The notes beneath the pieces were generated by a model. It was given only the letters and a program-made list of their open reading frames with translations, searched no databases and was not told where the DNA came from. Shown one piece after another: positions 1 through 12,900 of a stretch of DNA of 64,000 bases; positions within the stretch are counted from its first letter, which is position 1; each line of letters opens with the position of its first letter. A program made the position numbers and the translations under genes. The DNA lies in contig BDDC01000097.1 of the NCBI GenBank assembly GCA_001662425.1, forward strand, positions 26,352 through 90,351, written 5' to 3'. This DNA is from Chlamydomonas sphaeroides. Taxonomy: Eukaryota; Chlorophyta; Chlorophyceae; Chlamydomonadales; Chlamydomonadaceae.

Positions 1-40
1 GCGGGTGCGGGGCTCGGCATGAGGGGCGTGTGCGCATGAG

Positions 41-80
41 GCGTGCGCGCATGCAGGATGGCGTGCGCGCATGCAGGATG
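41..80. repeat. 20-bp tandem repeat in a CFAP251 intron
   Basis: A 20-base unit rich in GCGTGCGCGC occurs twice head to tail (41-60 and 61-80). It lies in what appears to be an intron before the first recognisable CFAP251 exon. I see no coding signal in bases 1-246. Confidence 0.7.
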
Positions 81-246
81 GCAGGGTGCATATCACCTGT
101 GCCGTCGTCGTGTGTGTGTGTGTACCGGTAGTGAGCCGCAGCGGCACATGACCATGCTGCCATGCTGCGGCAATGCATCTGGCCGCGCCCTCTCTTCTAA
201 CAAAGCGCCTCCTTCCTCCCCCGTCACGACCTGGCGGCGACCACAG

Positions 247-2829
247 GTGCTGCTGTACGCCTTCCTGCCGTACAAGCAGACGGTGCGGTGGGAGTTCCTG
301 GGCCGCTGCCGCTCGCACCACGGCCCCATCGTGGCGCTGGTGTTCGGCGAGTCGCCCAGCGGCCAGACGCGGCTGCTCAGCGCGGGCGCCGACGGCCGGG
401 TGGTCGAGTACGACCTGGCGGCCTCGTCCATAGCGGACGGCGTGCAGGTGGGCAGGCAGGGGAGGGCCGCCAGGAGGCCTCCATCGGTGCTTCCTAGCCG
501 GCATGGGGTGTGCACGCGGCCGGCCGACGCTCCCCACCTTGAGCTGTCCCCCGGCCGGCCCCTGCCCCCGGCCGCAGGTGGTGTCGTACTACAACTTTGC
601 GCCTGGCGGCGGCTCGCCCACCAGCCTCACATTTGCGCCGCCGCTGCAGTACTTCCGCGCCTTTGCCGCCGACACGCACCTGCTGGTGTCTGGTGAGCTC
701 GCCCGGGGACCCGGCAGTGCAGGCGCTCGTGCCCTGGGGGACAGCCCCGCAGCTCGCCCGCGCCCCTGTACGCTGTGCCGGCCAGGCCCTGCCCATGCAA
801 TGCCAATGACGCGTCCGCCTCTTCCTCTGCTGCCTGACCGCCAAATCACCGCCGTCCTCCTGCCCCGGCCCCTCAGACGACCGCTACAAGATCCGGGTGT
901 TCAACCCGGACAAGCCCGCCGTGGAGGCCACGTTCCTGGGGCCCACCTTCGGAGGCGCCATCGCGCAGGTGCGCGGCCGCGAGGCACGGCGGCGCTCCGC
1001 TCTCGCCCGTGCAGCGGGGCCAGGGAGGGGCCAGCGCAGGGCTCGGCCGCCGCCCCACAGCCGCGCCTACCTACCGTATCACCCGCAATACGGCAGTTTC
1101 ACGACCTCATGATGTTGATAATAGCGGTAACCCACCACCCGCCACCGCACCTGGCCCGCAGCTGGTCATGTTCAAGTCGCCCACCTCGGCCGCCACGGGT
1201 GCCCCGGGCGACGGCGGCGCCTTCCTGGCCTACCGCACCGCCGAGCGGGTGGTGGGGCTCATCGCCTGGCCGCTGGACGGCGACCCGGCCCGCACCATGG
1301 GCCTCATCGCGCACCCGGGCGAGGTGCGCGCAATCACCATCTCCTACGACGGCCGCAAGCTGTTGACCGTGGGTGAGCAAAGGCACAGGGATGGGGGGAA
1401 AGGGAGGTGCTCGGCAGGCGGCGGGGAGCTGCGCGGCGGGATGTTGGCAGCAGGGTGTGCAAAGGCAAGGGATGCGTGCATGCGACCAGAGCCGCCGTCG
1501 TGGATGCGGCTGCGCCTGGCTGCCTCTCTGACGGCCCCCTGGCGCCGATCCCTGTGGCGGCCGCGTCCTAACCCCCGCCAGGCGCGGATGGCACGCTGGC
1601 GTCGTGGGACATCAACACCGCGCCGCTGGAGCGCTTCGCGGCCACCGCGGCCTCGCCCGGCGACGAGGCTCGCTGGTCGCGTGTGCTGGCGGACGAGGAG
1701 CTGCTGGGGCAGCTGCGTGACTATTTTGTGTACGCGCAGATTAAGACGCAGGGCGAGGACGCGCTGGAGCCGCGGCACGTGCCGGGTGAGGCGGGCAGCG
1801 GGGGAGGGGGGTAGTGGGGAAGCCCTGGGGAAGGATGGGCAGATGTGGGGTAGGGAGTCGTAGCACGTGCGAAGTATGGTTGGGGACATGATGCTCGCTG
1901 TACTTGGAGCTCGCCGTTATTGGAGGTCATGGCTTGAGCCACAGCTTGAGCCACAGTCATGTTTGCATCCTTACCTGCCCTGCCCTGCCCTGCCCTGCCC
2001 CGTCCTGCCGTCCCGCCCCTGCCTGCGCCCCCGGAATTGCAGGCACGGTGCCCGTGGAGATGGCGCCGGACCTGATGCGCGCCGCGGGCTTCTACCCCAG
2101 CGAGGCCGACATCGACAACCTCATAAACCACATCAACTACATGTAAGGGGGCTGGGGCACGGCGGACCGCACGACGCAGCCCCCCATCGCGGCCGCGGCA
2201 CCTACGCTCCTCCCTCAGACCCGCCATAGCTCAGCCCTTCCTTCCTCGCCCCTCCGTCCTCCTTCCTCCCCAGGGCCCACGGCCGCGACCTAGACGGCCT
2301 GCCCGCCATCACCCTGGCCGACCTGCTGTGCCTCTACATCAACCACCGTCCGCTCTTCAACGTGACGCATACGGACATCGAGGCCGCGTTCGGGGAGCTG
2401 GGCGCCAGGGGCGAGCCGGGTGAGCTACCGGGGCAGAGCGAGGCTGGCAGCTTGGGGAGGCGCGCCGCGGGCAAGCGTCAGCCGGCGAAGTGGTCGTTGC
2501 CGTCAGGTGCAGCGCCGCTGGTGCACCCTAACCCCCGACCCCAAGCGCTTCGCATTGCTGCAGTGATGTACCGGTACGCAGCGAATTAACACCGTGGCAT
2601 ACCTACCGCCGCCCGTCCTCCCCCAGGCAAGCTGCCCCGCGAGCAGCTGCTGCAGCTGCTGCAGACGGCGGGCGAGCCTATGTCGGCGGACGAGCTGACG
2701 GCGGCGTTGGCCGCGCTCACGGGCGCGCCCAGCTCCGACAAGGCCATGCCGGCTGCGGTGACGGCGGCGCAGTTCAGCGCCGAGGTGCTGGGTTTCGATG
2801 CGGACACGGTGGAGGGCAGCGCGGCCTGA
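247..2829 (+). CDS. CFAP251: CFAP251/WDR66 flagellar WD-repeat protein, 3' part
   Basis: C-terminal 423 residues of a cilia- and flagella-associated WD40 protein; the 5' part is outside the window. CFAP251 belongs to the calmodulin- and spoke-associated complex at the base of radial spokes. Exons: 247-447, 578-692, 877-968, 1162-1372, 1582-1785, 2043-2142, 2274-2419, 2627-2829, all GT-AG with consistent phase. The first exons carry WD-blade sequence (LLSAGADGRVVEYDL; later GADGTLASWDINT). The tail is diagnostic: LRDYFVYAQIKTQGEDALEP, then MRAAGFYPSEADIDNL, LYINHRPLFNV and a weak EF-hand-like end (LLQLLQTAGEPMSADEL), in the same order as human WDR66. The stop is TGA at 2827-2829. The only doubt is the 5' extent. 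Confidence 0.9.
1975..2000. repeat. CTGCC pentanucleotide repeat
   Basis: About five copies of CTGCC in the CFAP251 intron before the exon at 2043. Simple sequence, no coding role. Confidence 0.7.
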
Positions 2830-3935
2830 GGCTGCTGCGGCTGTGGGGACGTGGGTCTTGTGGGGCTGGGTGGAAGGCGGAGGGCGGCAGTGCAAAGGGT
2901 CGAGGGCGGGCGGCGGCGGTGGTGGGATGGGGTGGAATGATGGATGGGTCTGCATGGGAGAGAGGTCAGGGGTAAAGAGGGGTTGGGAGGGCTCGCACTC
3001 GGGTTTGTACGTGGGTTTACCTCACTGTGACGTCGTGTGTTGGCAGCGGAGCGGAGGGCGTGCGACGGCGTGCGTTGACAAGGGCAACGCATGGGTCGCT
3101 TGCGAACCGGACTGGGGTGCTTGCCACTGTGGAGTTTGCTTGACACGGCAAGCCATATTTAGCTGGGGCTTGGTTGGGTGGTAGGCAAGGGCGAAGGGCA
3201 CCGCAGAGGTGGGGACGCTGGGCAGCGCGCGCTTGCGTAGCGAACAGGACCGTCCCCTTGCGGGCGCTGCCGCTGTGCCACGCCGTTCGTAAGGACAGGT
3301 TTGCTGCTTTCTGCAATGTCGTTCTGCAGCAATGCGCTTATGAGCAGCCATGTATGTTGCAATCAGAGCTGCGCAGGAGGGGCAGCGGGAGGGAGCTCGA
3401 GGTAAGGTATCAGGGGGGAGCCGGGGGAAAGCGAGGAGGGCACGGATCCAGCGCGGCGGTAAGTAGGCGAACCCTGCTACGCCCTTTCGCAACCAATGCA
3501 TTGTGGGTTTTGTAGCTTTTGTCGAATCGCGTATCCATGACTTTCGGATTGAGCATTATGGCCAGCGCAAGGTCTTTCGGTCGCATGTAACAGCGACGAT
3601 TCACGCCAAACTCCAAAACATTACGCCTAGCTCTACCCTAATCATTTTGGTAGCATTGACAGCTGGTCGGCACGAAACCCACGACGTTTGGGCACGCCAA
3701 GCGTGGCGCCATGCCACTACCGGCGTGCCATCCGCGCTGCTCGGCCCGCGCCCCTTCCAACGGCGCTCGTCGCGCGGACTCCTAGTCCAAGGTGGCTATC
3801 GCAACTCCATCTCTCAGGCCCAGCGCTTGCGCAACCCAACCACGCCGACCCCATTCTGCCCCCTCCAGGCGCACATCACATCCCGCCGCGCCCCACTAGC
3901 CCACCTTCACCGCTCCCACCACACCATCCGCCACC
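2830..3935. other. CFAP251 3' UTR and promoter region of the next gene
   Basis: No convincing gene in 1.1 kb. A TGTAA at 3586-3590 could be the CFAP251 poly(A) signal, giving a long 3' UTR. Bases about 3500-3660 are less GC-rich than their surroundings and may include the start region for the gene at 3936. A pyrimidine-rich stretch precedes that ATG. Confidence 0.5.
3586..3590 (+). terminator. TGTAA poly(A) signal, candidate for CFAP251
   Basis: TGTAA is the usual poly(A) signal in Chlamydomonas and its relatives. This is the only one I found between the CFAP251 stop and the next ATG; it lies about 760 bases from the stop. Confidence 0.45.
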
Positions 3936-6900
3936 ATGGCTCACACCGCCCAGTACCAGACCTTCATTCGATGCGAGGGCAACACGCTGCTGCGCAAGCT
4001 GCCGGAGGAGGCGCGGCTCACGCTGCGCTACTTTGAGACCGTGGGGCTGCTGGAGAGCTTCCGGCCGCTGCCGCCGCTCACGAGCAGCCGCAAGGTCATC
4101 AAGGGCAAGAAGTTCTACTACGTCGCCATCACCGACTGGAGCTTGTACCTGCTGACAAAGGATAACAAGGTGGAGGGCAGCGTGCTGCTCGAGGTGCCCT
4201 GGCTGGGCATCCGAGAGCTGGTGAGGCGGGGAGCTGGGGAGCAGATGGAGGGGAGAAAGACGGGGCGATGGGATAGACGGTGTGAGATGTGCGCCCATGC
4301 TGCCGAATGCACGAGCGCCCCCATCGCACCAACGCCCCTGCCCCACCCGTCCGCCCGACTGACAGGACATGACGGAGACCGACAGCGACGACTTTGTGAA
4401 GCGCGACCCCAAGAAGCCCGAGACCGTCATCCGCTCGCTGGCTGTGGCGCTGTACCCTGAGGCCGACACCAGCCTGCTGCCGCCCGCCCTGCTGCGCCGC
4501 TACCAGCCCACGCTGGTCAAGCTCAAGGCCCCCGGCACCGGCGGCTTCTGCGGCGGCCGCTGCATGCCCCAGCCCAAGGACGCGGCGGCGCCGGCAGCGG
4601 TGGCGCCTCCGGCGCCGCCGCAGCCGCCTCCGGCGCCTCCGGCCCACCAGCTGCAGCAGCTTCTGGATCTGGATCCGGATCCAGGGCTGCAGCAGCAGCC
4701 GGCGTTTCAGGATCCAGGGCTGCCGATGCCGGTGCCGCTGACGCGGGCCGGTGAGGGCCGGCCGACGTGGGACGACGCCGACGCCGCGGCCGGCGCGCCG
4801 GCGCGGTGGCGGCCGGTGTCTGCCGTGCCGCAGCCGGTGCTTGTGGACTTTTACGCGGAGCGCGTGTGGCTGGGCGGCGCGGAGCAGATGCGGCGCCTCG
4901 CCTGGCTGCGCGCGCGGCAGGCGTGGCTGCGTCACGTGTGGCAGGTAGGGCTGCGGGCCTCCGTTGCACATATGCTCATCACAGGCAATAACAAGTACCA
5001 TGCTCATGGTCACTTTCCTTGAGCGTCTGCAACCCCGCCGGCTGCGGTACGTGTTGCAGGGCTGGCAGCAGAACGAGGAGGCGCGCCAGGCGGCGGCGCA
5101 GGAGTGGGTGCTGCGGCAGTACGAGTACGACATAGCGGCGCTCCAGGACTCGCAGGCGGCGTACGAGCAGCAGGTGGCGGCGATGCAAAGCGGCGGCGGG
5201 GGGCTGCTGCGTTTCGCGGGCTGGCGGCGCGACCCGCCGCAGCCGCAGCAGGCGTACACAACCTTTACGGTGTTCCGCTCGGCGGGGCCGCAGCACGGGC
5301 CACAGCGGCCGCCGCAGCTGCAGTTTCACGACCAGGCGGGGCAGGAGGCGTACGGTGTCCATCAGCAGCAACGGCAGCAGCCGCAGGCCGATGGCTATGG
5401 CTACGGCTATGAGCACCACCAGCCCAACCTCTACCACTACCCTCAGCAGCAAGGGTACGGGTACGGCGACGGCCATGGCTACGGCGGCGGCCAAGGCGCC
5501 GCGTACGGCAGCCAGGCTGCAATGTACCGGGCAGCCGGCCCAATGGCGGAGGCCCTGGAGTGGTGCGACCGAGCGGCGGCGGCAGCGGCGGCGCCGGGCC
5601 GCCGCCGCGGCGGCGCCGGGCCGCTGTGCGAGGCCATCGAGCTGCCGTACATGGGTGCAGACCCCGACGCTGGTGTCCCCGGCGGCGGCCGCCGTGGCAG
5701 CGTCACCTCTGTTGGCGGCGCCGCCATCGGCGGCGACCGCGTGGGGAGTGTTGGCGCCATCGCTGCTCCCGGCGGGCTGAACGGCAGCCTGCGGCCGGGC
5801 TCCATCGGCGCCGTCGCGCCGCCAAAGCTCAACCTGTTCAGCACGCTGCGCCGCCGCGGCGAGGACGGAGCCACGGCGGAGGCCTCCAGCGCCGCCGCCT
5901 TCGCGCGGCACATGGCGTCCGTGCCCCGCGGCGGCGGCGGCGCGCCGCAGATCAGCCCCCGTCAGCGGCGCACCTCTGCCACAGGCGCCGGCGCCGCGCC
6001 GACGCTGCCGAGCCCGGCCTCACGCGACGGCGCCACCGTCGACGGCGGCGTCCGGGCCAGCGGTGCCGACGCGGCGCTGCACCGCGCCGTCGAGGCGGGC
6101 ATGGCCGCCCTCAACGCCTCCATCCGGCAGCCGCCGGCGGCGCCGCTGGGGGTGCGGTCGGCGGCGCCGCCGGCGCTGACGCTGCCGTCAGGTCCGCCTG
6201 GCAGCTTGGGTCCTAGCTCGCCGCCGGGGGGCTACGCCGGCCCTGGCTCGCCGGGCCCATCGACGGTGACGTCGTCAGCGGCCATGTCTCCAAGCACCGT
6301 CGGCAGCCCCAGCCCACAGGGCCTCAGCGCCTCGCTGCGGCCGCTGCCGGCGCCGCCGCGCGTGGATGCGGCGGCGCGCGCGGCGGCCGCCGACGCCGCT
6401 GTCAGCGGCCCCAAGCTGACGACGGTGGCGGACGTGGCGTTCGCCGCAGCCGTCGCGGCGACGGCGGCGGCGCCGCCGAGCCTCACCAGCTTCGCGGACG
6501 TTGCCGTCGCCGCCGCTGACAAGGCTGCCGCCGCCAGGGACGGCGCCGGGCCGCCGCCGCCGCCGCCTTACATACCCGCCGGGGCCTACGTGCCTGGCGG
6601 CCGCGCCTCCGTCGACGCGGCGAGGTTCTCGGCCGCCAGCGGTGGCGGCATCTTCGCCGCCGGTGACGGCGAGCCGGTGCTGGCGGCGCCGCAATTCCCG
6701 GAAGACGAACAGCCATTTCCGCACGTGACACGCAAGGGCCGGCGCTCTCGCAACCTGCCGCCCGAGCCGTCAGAGTTCCAGCTGCCGACCTACGTCTCTT
6801 GCCGGAGCGACATTGTCATGGTGCCTGCGGCGGCGGCGGTGGCGGCGCAGCCACCGTCGACGGCAGGGGCGGCGCCGCCGCCGGTCCCGATGGTGGCGGC

Positions 6901-9900
6901 GTCGCTGCTGGCGATGGTGACGCAGCCGCTGGCGGCGCTAGGGGAGCAAGTGCTGCGGCGGCAGCGGCGGTTGCAGCCGCAGACAATGTGGCAGGAAACG
7001 GAGCAGCGCGAGAAGGACAAGTAAGTGCGGTCCCATCCGGGTGGCGTCGGGAGTCGTACCTGGGCTGGCACAACTCATGCGCCGCGGCCTTGCTGCTCAC
7101 ATTACCTCCACACTGCACATCCTGCCTTATCCTTGCTGCACCACGAACCATCCCCATCGCCGCGCTGCCTTCCACGCCTGTCCACGTCTAGGGCTGCCGA
7201 TTTCCAAAGAAACCCATATCAACTACCGATATCACAGAACCAAATACTTATGTCATTGGCAGCCCTGATTGCCAACCCTGTACATGTCCATATTCACGCC
7301 CATGACCATGCCCGCTGTCCGCCGGCCGTGCCCGCTGCCACTTCCTCAGCTGGACCGCCTCCGCGGCCACGGGCGGCCTCGTGGCCGAGCCCAAGCCCAA
7401 GCTGAGCGCCGGCGAGGCCTTTGACGAGGCGTACGAGGACTTCTGGATCGCCGACGACAAGGACGACGAGTTCACGCCCGAGCAGGCCTTTGTGAGTCGC
7501 CTCGCGAGCCCTCGGCCGCCGTCCGGACCCTGCGTCCGCCTCTGCCTATGCCAGATAGACACGCCCTGCTGCCCTCACCGCCGGCAACGCGCCGCATGGC
7601 ACCAGCACACCCGGCCGGCGTCCGCATGGGCAACGCGGCTCCACTGCCGGAGCGCTGGCGCCCGCCCTCAGCTATGTGCAGGCGGCCGGTCGCCAATCTG
7701 CGCGCCCCTGTCCCTGCCGAGCCCACCTTGCTCCTCCCTCCCCTGCTGTGACCCCCTGCCCTCTCGGCGCAGCTGTCGGACTACAAGCTGGTGCTGGTCA
7801 CGTTTGAGAAGAAGAGCAACCTGTTCTTCCACATCCAGCGGGCCTGGATAGGGGCCCACATGCGGCTGGCGCTTACGCGGGCCGCGGTGCCGGGTACGTG
7901 CCTGCCTTGGCCGCAGCACCCCACCGAGCGCCCGCCCACAGCCAGCGTCACTCGCTTCTAGGTCCTCGAGCCGCGAACCTGCAGCTATCCAACCCAAGCT
8001 GCCCAACTGAGCCTCCCTGGGCCCCCACCCCACACAGGCATGCCGCTGTGGTACGCGCCCGCCTTCCTGCCCATCACCATTGTGCCCGATGAGCGGCCGG
8101 AGCTCGAGTGGCCGCAGCAGCAGCAGCAACAGGAGCAGCCCGACAGAGGGGCCGCCGGCGGCGATGACGCGGCGCTGGCAGCCATGGACCCGGCGCAGCG
8201 GGCGCTGCGCTACTTTTCAGAGCCTAGCACGTGCGTATCCATCTTGGACGGTTGGCGTGGTCGCATGCCGGTGCTGCGTAGCCTGCTGGTGCACTGTGCA
8301 CGGAAGGAAGCCGAGGCCACTTGTCGGAAGCGCTCACGTGGCCTCGTGCACCCCGCGCCGTGGCATGCTCCTGCCGCCGATGTGCCCCCTTGCCCTGCCC
8401 CGCCCCGCCCTGCCCCGCCCTGTGCTCCACACACCCCACAGCCTGTCTCGCAGTCTGGACGCCGCGCTGGTGGCGGCGGGCGGCTCCTCGGCGCTGGGCC
8501 TGTTCCCCGGGGACAGCCCGCTGGCGGGCAGGGGCCGCCGAGGTGCGTGGAGCACCAGGGGGGAGGGGAGGGCGGCGGCTGGCGGAGCGTGCCGTTGGGC
8601 ATGGGCCCGCATGGGCCCGCGTCGGCGCCTCGCGGCCGCGCCCTGGCATGTGTGTTGCCTGGCGGGTGGCTGCGGCGTTCCCTCCACCCCGGCCCCGGCT
8701 CCTTGTGGTGCTTTGGGGCCATCGCAGGCACCTTGTCCTCCGACCTGGACGCACCGCTGCAGCAGAGCGGCCCCCCGGAGCCGGGCGCCGGCGGAGGTGG
8801 CGCCGGAGGCGGAGGCGGCGCCCTGCTGCGGCGCCAGCCCAGCAGACAGGTGAGGCCTCACATCCCACACCGCGTCCACGGGTCCATGGGTCCCCGGGAT
8901 CGGTGGTGGGCGTGGGGTCTCCCCATACACGCCCGCTCTCCTGATTGTAACGACACGTGTTACACACGGGTCTCAACCATTTCTATTTCTATTTCATGGG
9001 TCCCCGGGTTTATGGGTCCGTCCGTCCCGGCGCTGGGACGCGTCGGCCTGGGGGCCCTCCGCTGCCCCCTCTGCCAGCGCCGCGCGCTGCTGCCGCCCGC
9101 CTTGCGACACGGCCTTCCCGGCACCGTGTACCCTCCCCACTGCGTGCAAACCTCCCCACTGCAAACCTCCCCGCTGCAGATCTCTGCCGGCGGCGCCGCC
9201 GTGGACAGCAGCATCTCCGTCAGCGCCGCCTTCCTGGCGCAGTACGAGGCGCTGCAGGTCCGTACTCGACCCAAGCGGCGGGCACTGGTAGCGCCTGGCG
9301 GCCGGCCAGCTCCACTCGCACCTGCCCGGCCCTACTCCGCCTGTCTTGCTGCCATCAAAACCCCACCCAAAGCCCCTGCCTGCTGACATCTTGCCCTCCT
9401 CCTCCCCATCCTCCTCCCCATCCTCCTCCCCATCCTCCTCCCCATCCCCCTTCCTCTGCCCTCCTCTAGGCCCGCCGCATGGGTCGCCTCGGCACCGTGG
9501 CCTCCGTGCTGGGTCCGCTGCCCTCGCTGGCGCCCCAAATGGCCGCGCTCCAGGAGAAGCAGTCCCTGGCCTCCAGCCCGAGCCTCGGCCTCGGCCAGGG
9601 CTACGGCCGCCGCAGCGGCATATCCACGCCCGCCGGCGGCGGCTCGCCGCCCAACCTGTCGCGTCGCGCCACGGCAGACATCAGCGGCGGCGACAGGAGC
9701 AATAGGAGCGACGGCGGCGCCGCCGCGGCGGCCGCGGCGCTGGCGGCGGCGGTCCGGCCGCCGCGGGGGTCGGTGGCTGGGGGCGCATCGCGGCGGACGG
9801 TCACGTGGCACCCGGAGACTGTTGGCGAGGGCGAGGGGCGCGAGGACGAACGGCCATCGGGGGCCACTGACTGGAGCCCCTTCATGGCGGCGGCGTCGCA

Positions 9901-12900
9901 GGCCGACTATGCGTCCACGGGTGGGTCCGCGACCTGCTGGGGCAAGGCTGCAGCACGAGGGTGTACCGCTGCAGTGAATGCCGGCACGACCGGGCCTGCC
10001 CTCGGGCCACGCGCCCGCGCCGCGGCCGGGTCGCGGCCGGCCAAGCCGCACCTTGCGCCAGCCTCAGCTCCACACCGCCGCTCAGCTACGATGTGGCGGC
10101 CGCTATCCGCCTTTCACTCCCAACCGAGACACTGCCTCTTTGGTTCCTTCTGCCCCTCCCTCCCACGCCAGCGCCCGACGCCAGCGCCGCCGGCACCACC
10201 ACCGGCGGCGCCCCCACCGCGGGCCCCTCTCTGCAGGCCTTTGCCTCGTCCGCCTCGTTCTCGCCGCCTCCTGCGGGCGGCCCGCGCTACAGCCCAAGCT
10301 CGGGCCTGCGGTCTTCCGCGCCCGCGGCCTCGTACGCGGCGGTGGCCTTGGAGCGCTTCAACCAGCGCGAGGACGCCGTGGCTGCACGGTCCTTCTACCT
10401 CAGCATGGAGGAGGCTATGGCGGGGGGCGGCAGCCTGTTCGACGACAGCGACGCCGACCTGATCAAGGTGCGCTGTGAGGACGCATGTCTCTGAACGGGC
10501 ACGACCGGCTACACGTATACTCGCTTCCCAAAGAGCTAGAGTTGGACATTAACAACCTCGTGGCTTCATACGTCATAACCCAATCGTGCCACACATAACA
10601 CCGCAGGAGCTGCTGCTGGAGCGCGCCTTCTGCCAGGCGCCCAAAGCCAGCCAGCTGTCGCGCTGCTTCTTCCGCAGCCCCACCGTCATGCGCTTCATCA
10701 TTTCCCGCCTCTACGCCTGGGGAGCGCTGTGCGCGCTCTTCTCCGGCCCGCCGCCCGCGCGGCCCAGCGCCGAGCCGCAGCGCCAGACCTCTGGCGGCCT
10801 CGAGCTAGGCAGCCGCCGTGGCAGCGGCCGGCTGGCGGCGCGGCGCTCCCGCCGGGGGCTGCTATCGCCGTCGGGCCGGGCCGACAGCGGCGCGGAGGCG
10901 GCGGACGCGGTCGGCCCCGGCGGCGCTGTGTACGTGCAGCCTGTGGACCGCAGCGAGGGCGGACCGCCGACGCCGGCGCCGGAGGCGGCGGAGGAGCGGG
11001 CGGTGCAGACGCCTCCTCAGGCTGAGTACGTGCAGCCGGCGGCGCCGCCGACGCCGCCGCAGCCGCAATTCCAGCAGCAGCCGTGGGCCGGGCAGCTGCC
11101 ACACGGCCAGCCGCCCTACATTGCGCAGGAGCGGCTGCGGCCGCGGGCGCTGCGCTTCGTGCCGCTGAGCTACGAGTTCCAGCCCGCGCCGGCGCAGGCG
11201 CCGGCGGCAGAGGATGGGCTAGCGCCGACCGGCGCGCACAGCGGCGGTGGCGGATGGCAGCAGGCAGGCCTCGGGTCTCAGGGGGTGTGGCAGCAGCCGA
11301 CGGTGGGCCCTCAAGGCGGTTGGCAGCAGGGGCAGCCACCCGCACTGCAGCAGGCTGGGTCGCAGCACGGCCAGCAGCTGCCGTACGCACCGCCGCAGCT
11401 CGGTGCCTGGCAGCAGCATCCTCATCCTCAGCAGCCGGCGCTCGGCTCGCAAGGCGGCTGGCAGCAGCCGCAGATGCCGCAGCTCGGGGCCTGGCAGCAG
11501 CATCCTCATCCTCAGCAGCCGGCGCTCGGCTCGCAAGGCGGCTGGCAGCAGCCGCAGATGCCGCAGCTCGGGGCCTGGCAGCAGCAGCCGCTGCACCAGC
11601 CGGGGGGCGGCTGGGCTCATCAAGCGCCCCAACACGGCGGCTGGGCACCCGGCCTGCAGGTACCGGCGCAGCAGCAGCTGCAACAGCCGCTGTACCCCTC
11701 GCAACGGCCACCGAAGACGCAGCCCTACGCACACCCGCCGCAGGGGTCGCCGTCGCAGCCCTACCACGCCTACCAACCCCAGCAGCAGCCTCCCGCGGGC
11801 GCCTGGGCGCAGCAACAGCCGTACCAAGCACCCACCCTGCAGCACCCGGGCAGCGGGCAGGCGCTCTACCCCCAGCATCCCTACCACCAACATCTCCAAC
11901 AGCAACAGCCACCGCCCCACCTCCCCCAGCAGCCTTACGCTCACCTCCCTCCTTCTCAGCAACAGCAGCAGCAGCAGGGGAGCTCCAGCGCGGCTTGCTG
12001 GCAGCCGGCTCCGACACCAGCCGGGCATCAGCCGCAAGCGCCGGCAGCCAAGGCCTGGCCTCCCGGACAGCAGCCCCTGGTTGGCGTCGCCTCCCCAGCC
12101 CCGTCCCCAGCCGTCCCGGGGGCCATCCCAGCCCACTACGGTGCCGCAGCCCACGCAGGCAGCCCAAGCCCGAGCCTCAGCTACGGCCTCAGACGGCCTG
12201 GAGCCGCTTCCGGCGGCGGTGCCGCCGACGGCGATTGGAACAGATGGGTATTCGCCGGAAGGCCACTGGGGGAAGCCGTTGAAGCGCCCGAGCCACAGCA
12301 GCAGCAGAAGCCTGGTCGCGGGCGCGCCGGCAGCGTCGAGCAGGGCGCTGGCTCGCAGGGCGTAAGCAGGTCGGGCAGCTTTGCGCAGCTGCCGACGGTG
12401 GCGCCGTCGGCGTCGGTCAGCCGCTCCGCCAGCTTCGCGTCCGCCTCCGCCGCCGTTCCAGCAGCGGCGACGCCCGAGGGCGGCGTCAGCCGCGTCGGCA
12501 GCTACGTGGAGCTGCCGTCGCCCGCGCCTGGCATCAGCCGCGCCGCCAGCTTTGCCAACTTGGCGTTCGGGCCCGGCGGCGGCCGCGAGCTAGGCAGCAT
12601 CCCCGAGGCTGGCGGCATGGCAGAGCCCGACGGCGCCGCCGCGCCACGTTCGCCGCCACCGCCAGCGCAGGGCCGTGCCGCCGCCGGCTCGCCGCACACG
12701 TCGACCTCGTTCAGCTTTGAGCCCGGGGCGCTCAAAAAGGTCCTCATCACCGCCACCCCCGACGCCAAGCGTCCCGCCGTCGCGGCGCCGGCGACGCCGG
12801 CGTCGTCGGCCTCTCCCAGCTCGCCGCCGTCCTCCTTCGCCGCCCGCGCGCCTAGCGGCGCGCAGCAGGAGCCGCCACGCTCCCCCACCGTGACCGCCAC

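Noticed and set aside
4985..5059. Earlier acceptor for exon 3 of the C12orf56-like gene
   Set aside because: It would leave an intron of only 40 bases; the acceptor at 5058-5059 gives 115 bases and the same phase.
10698..12167. Long minus-strand ORF (489 aa) opposite the C12orf56-like Gln-rich exon
   Set aside because: Ala/Arg/Pro low-complexity shadow caused by third-position GC of the plus-strand exon; no domain and no splice context.
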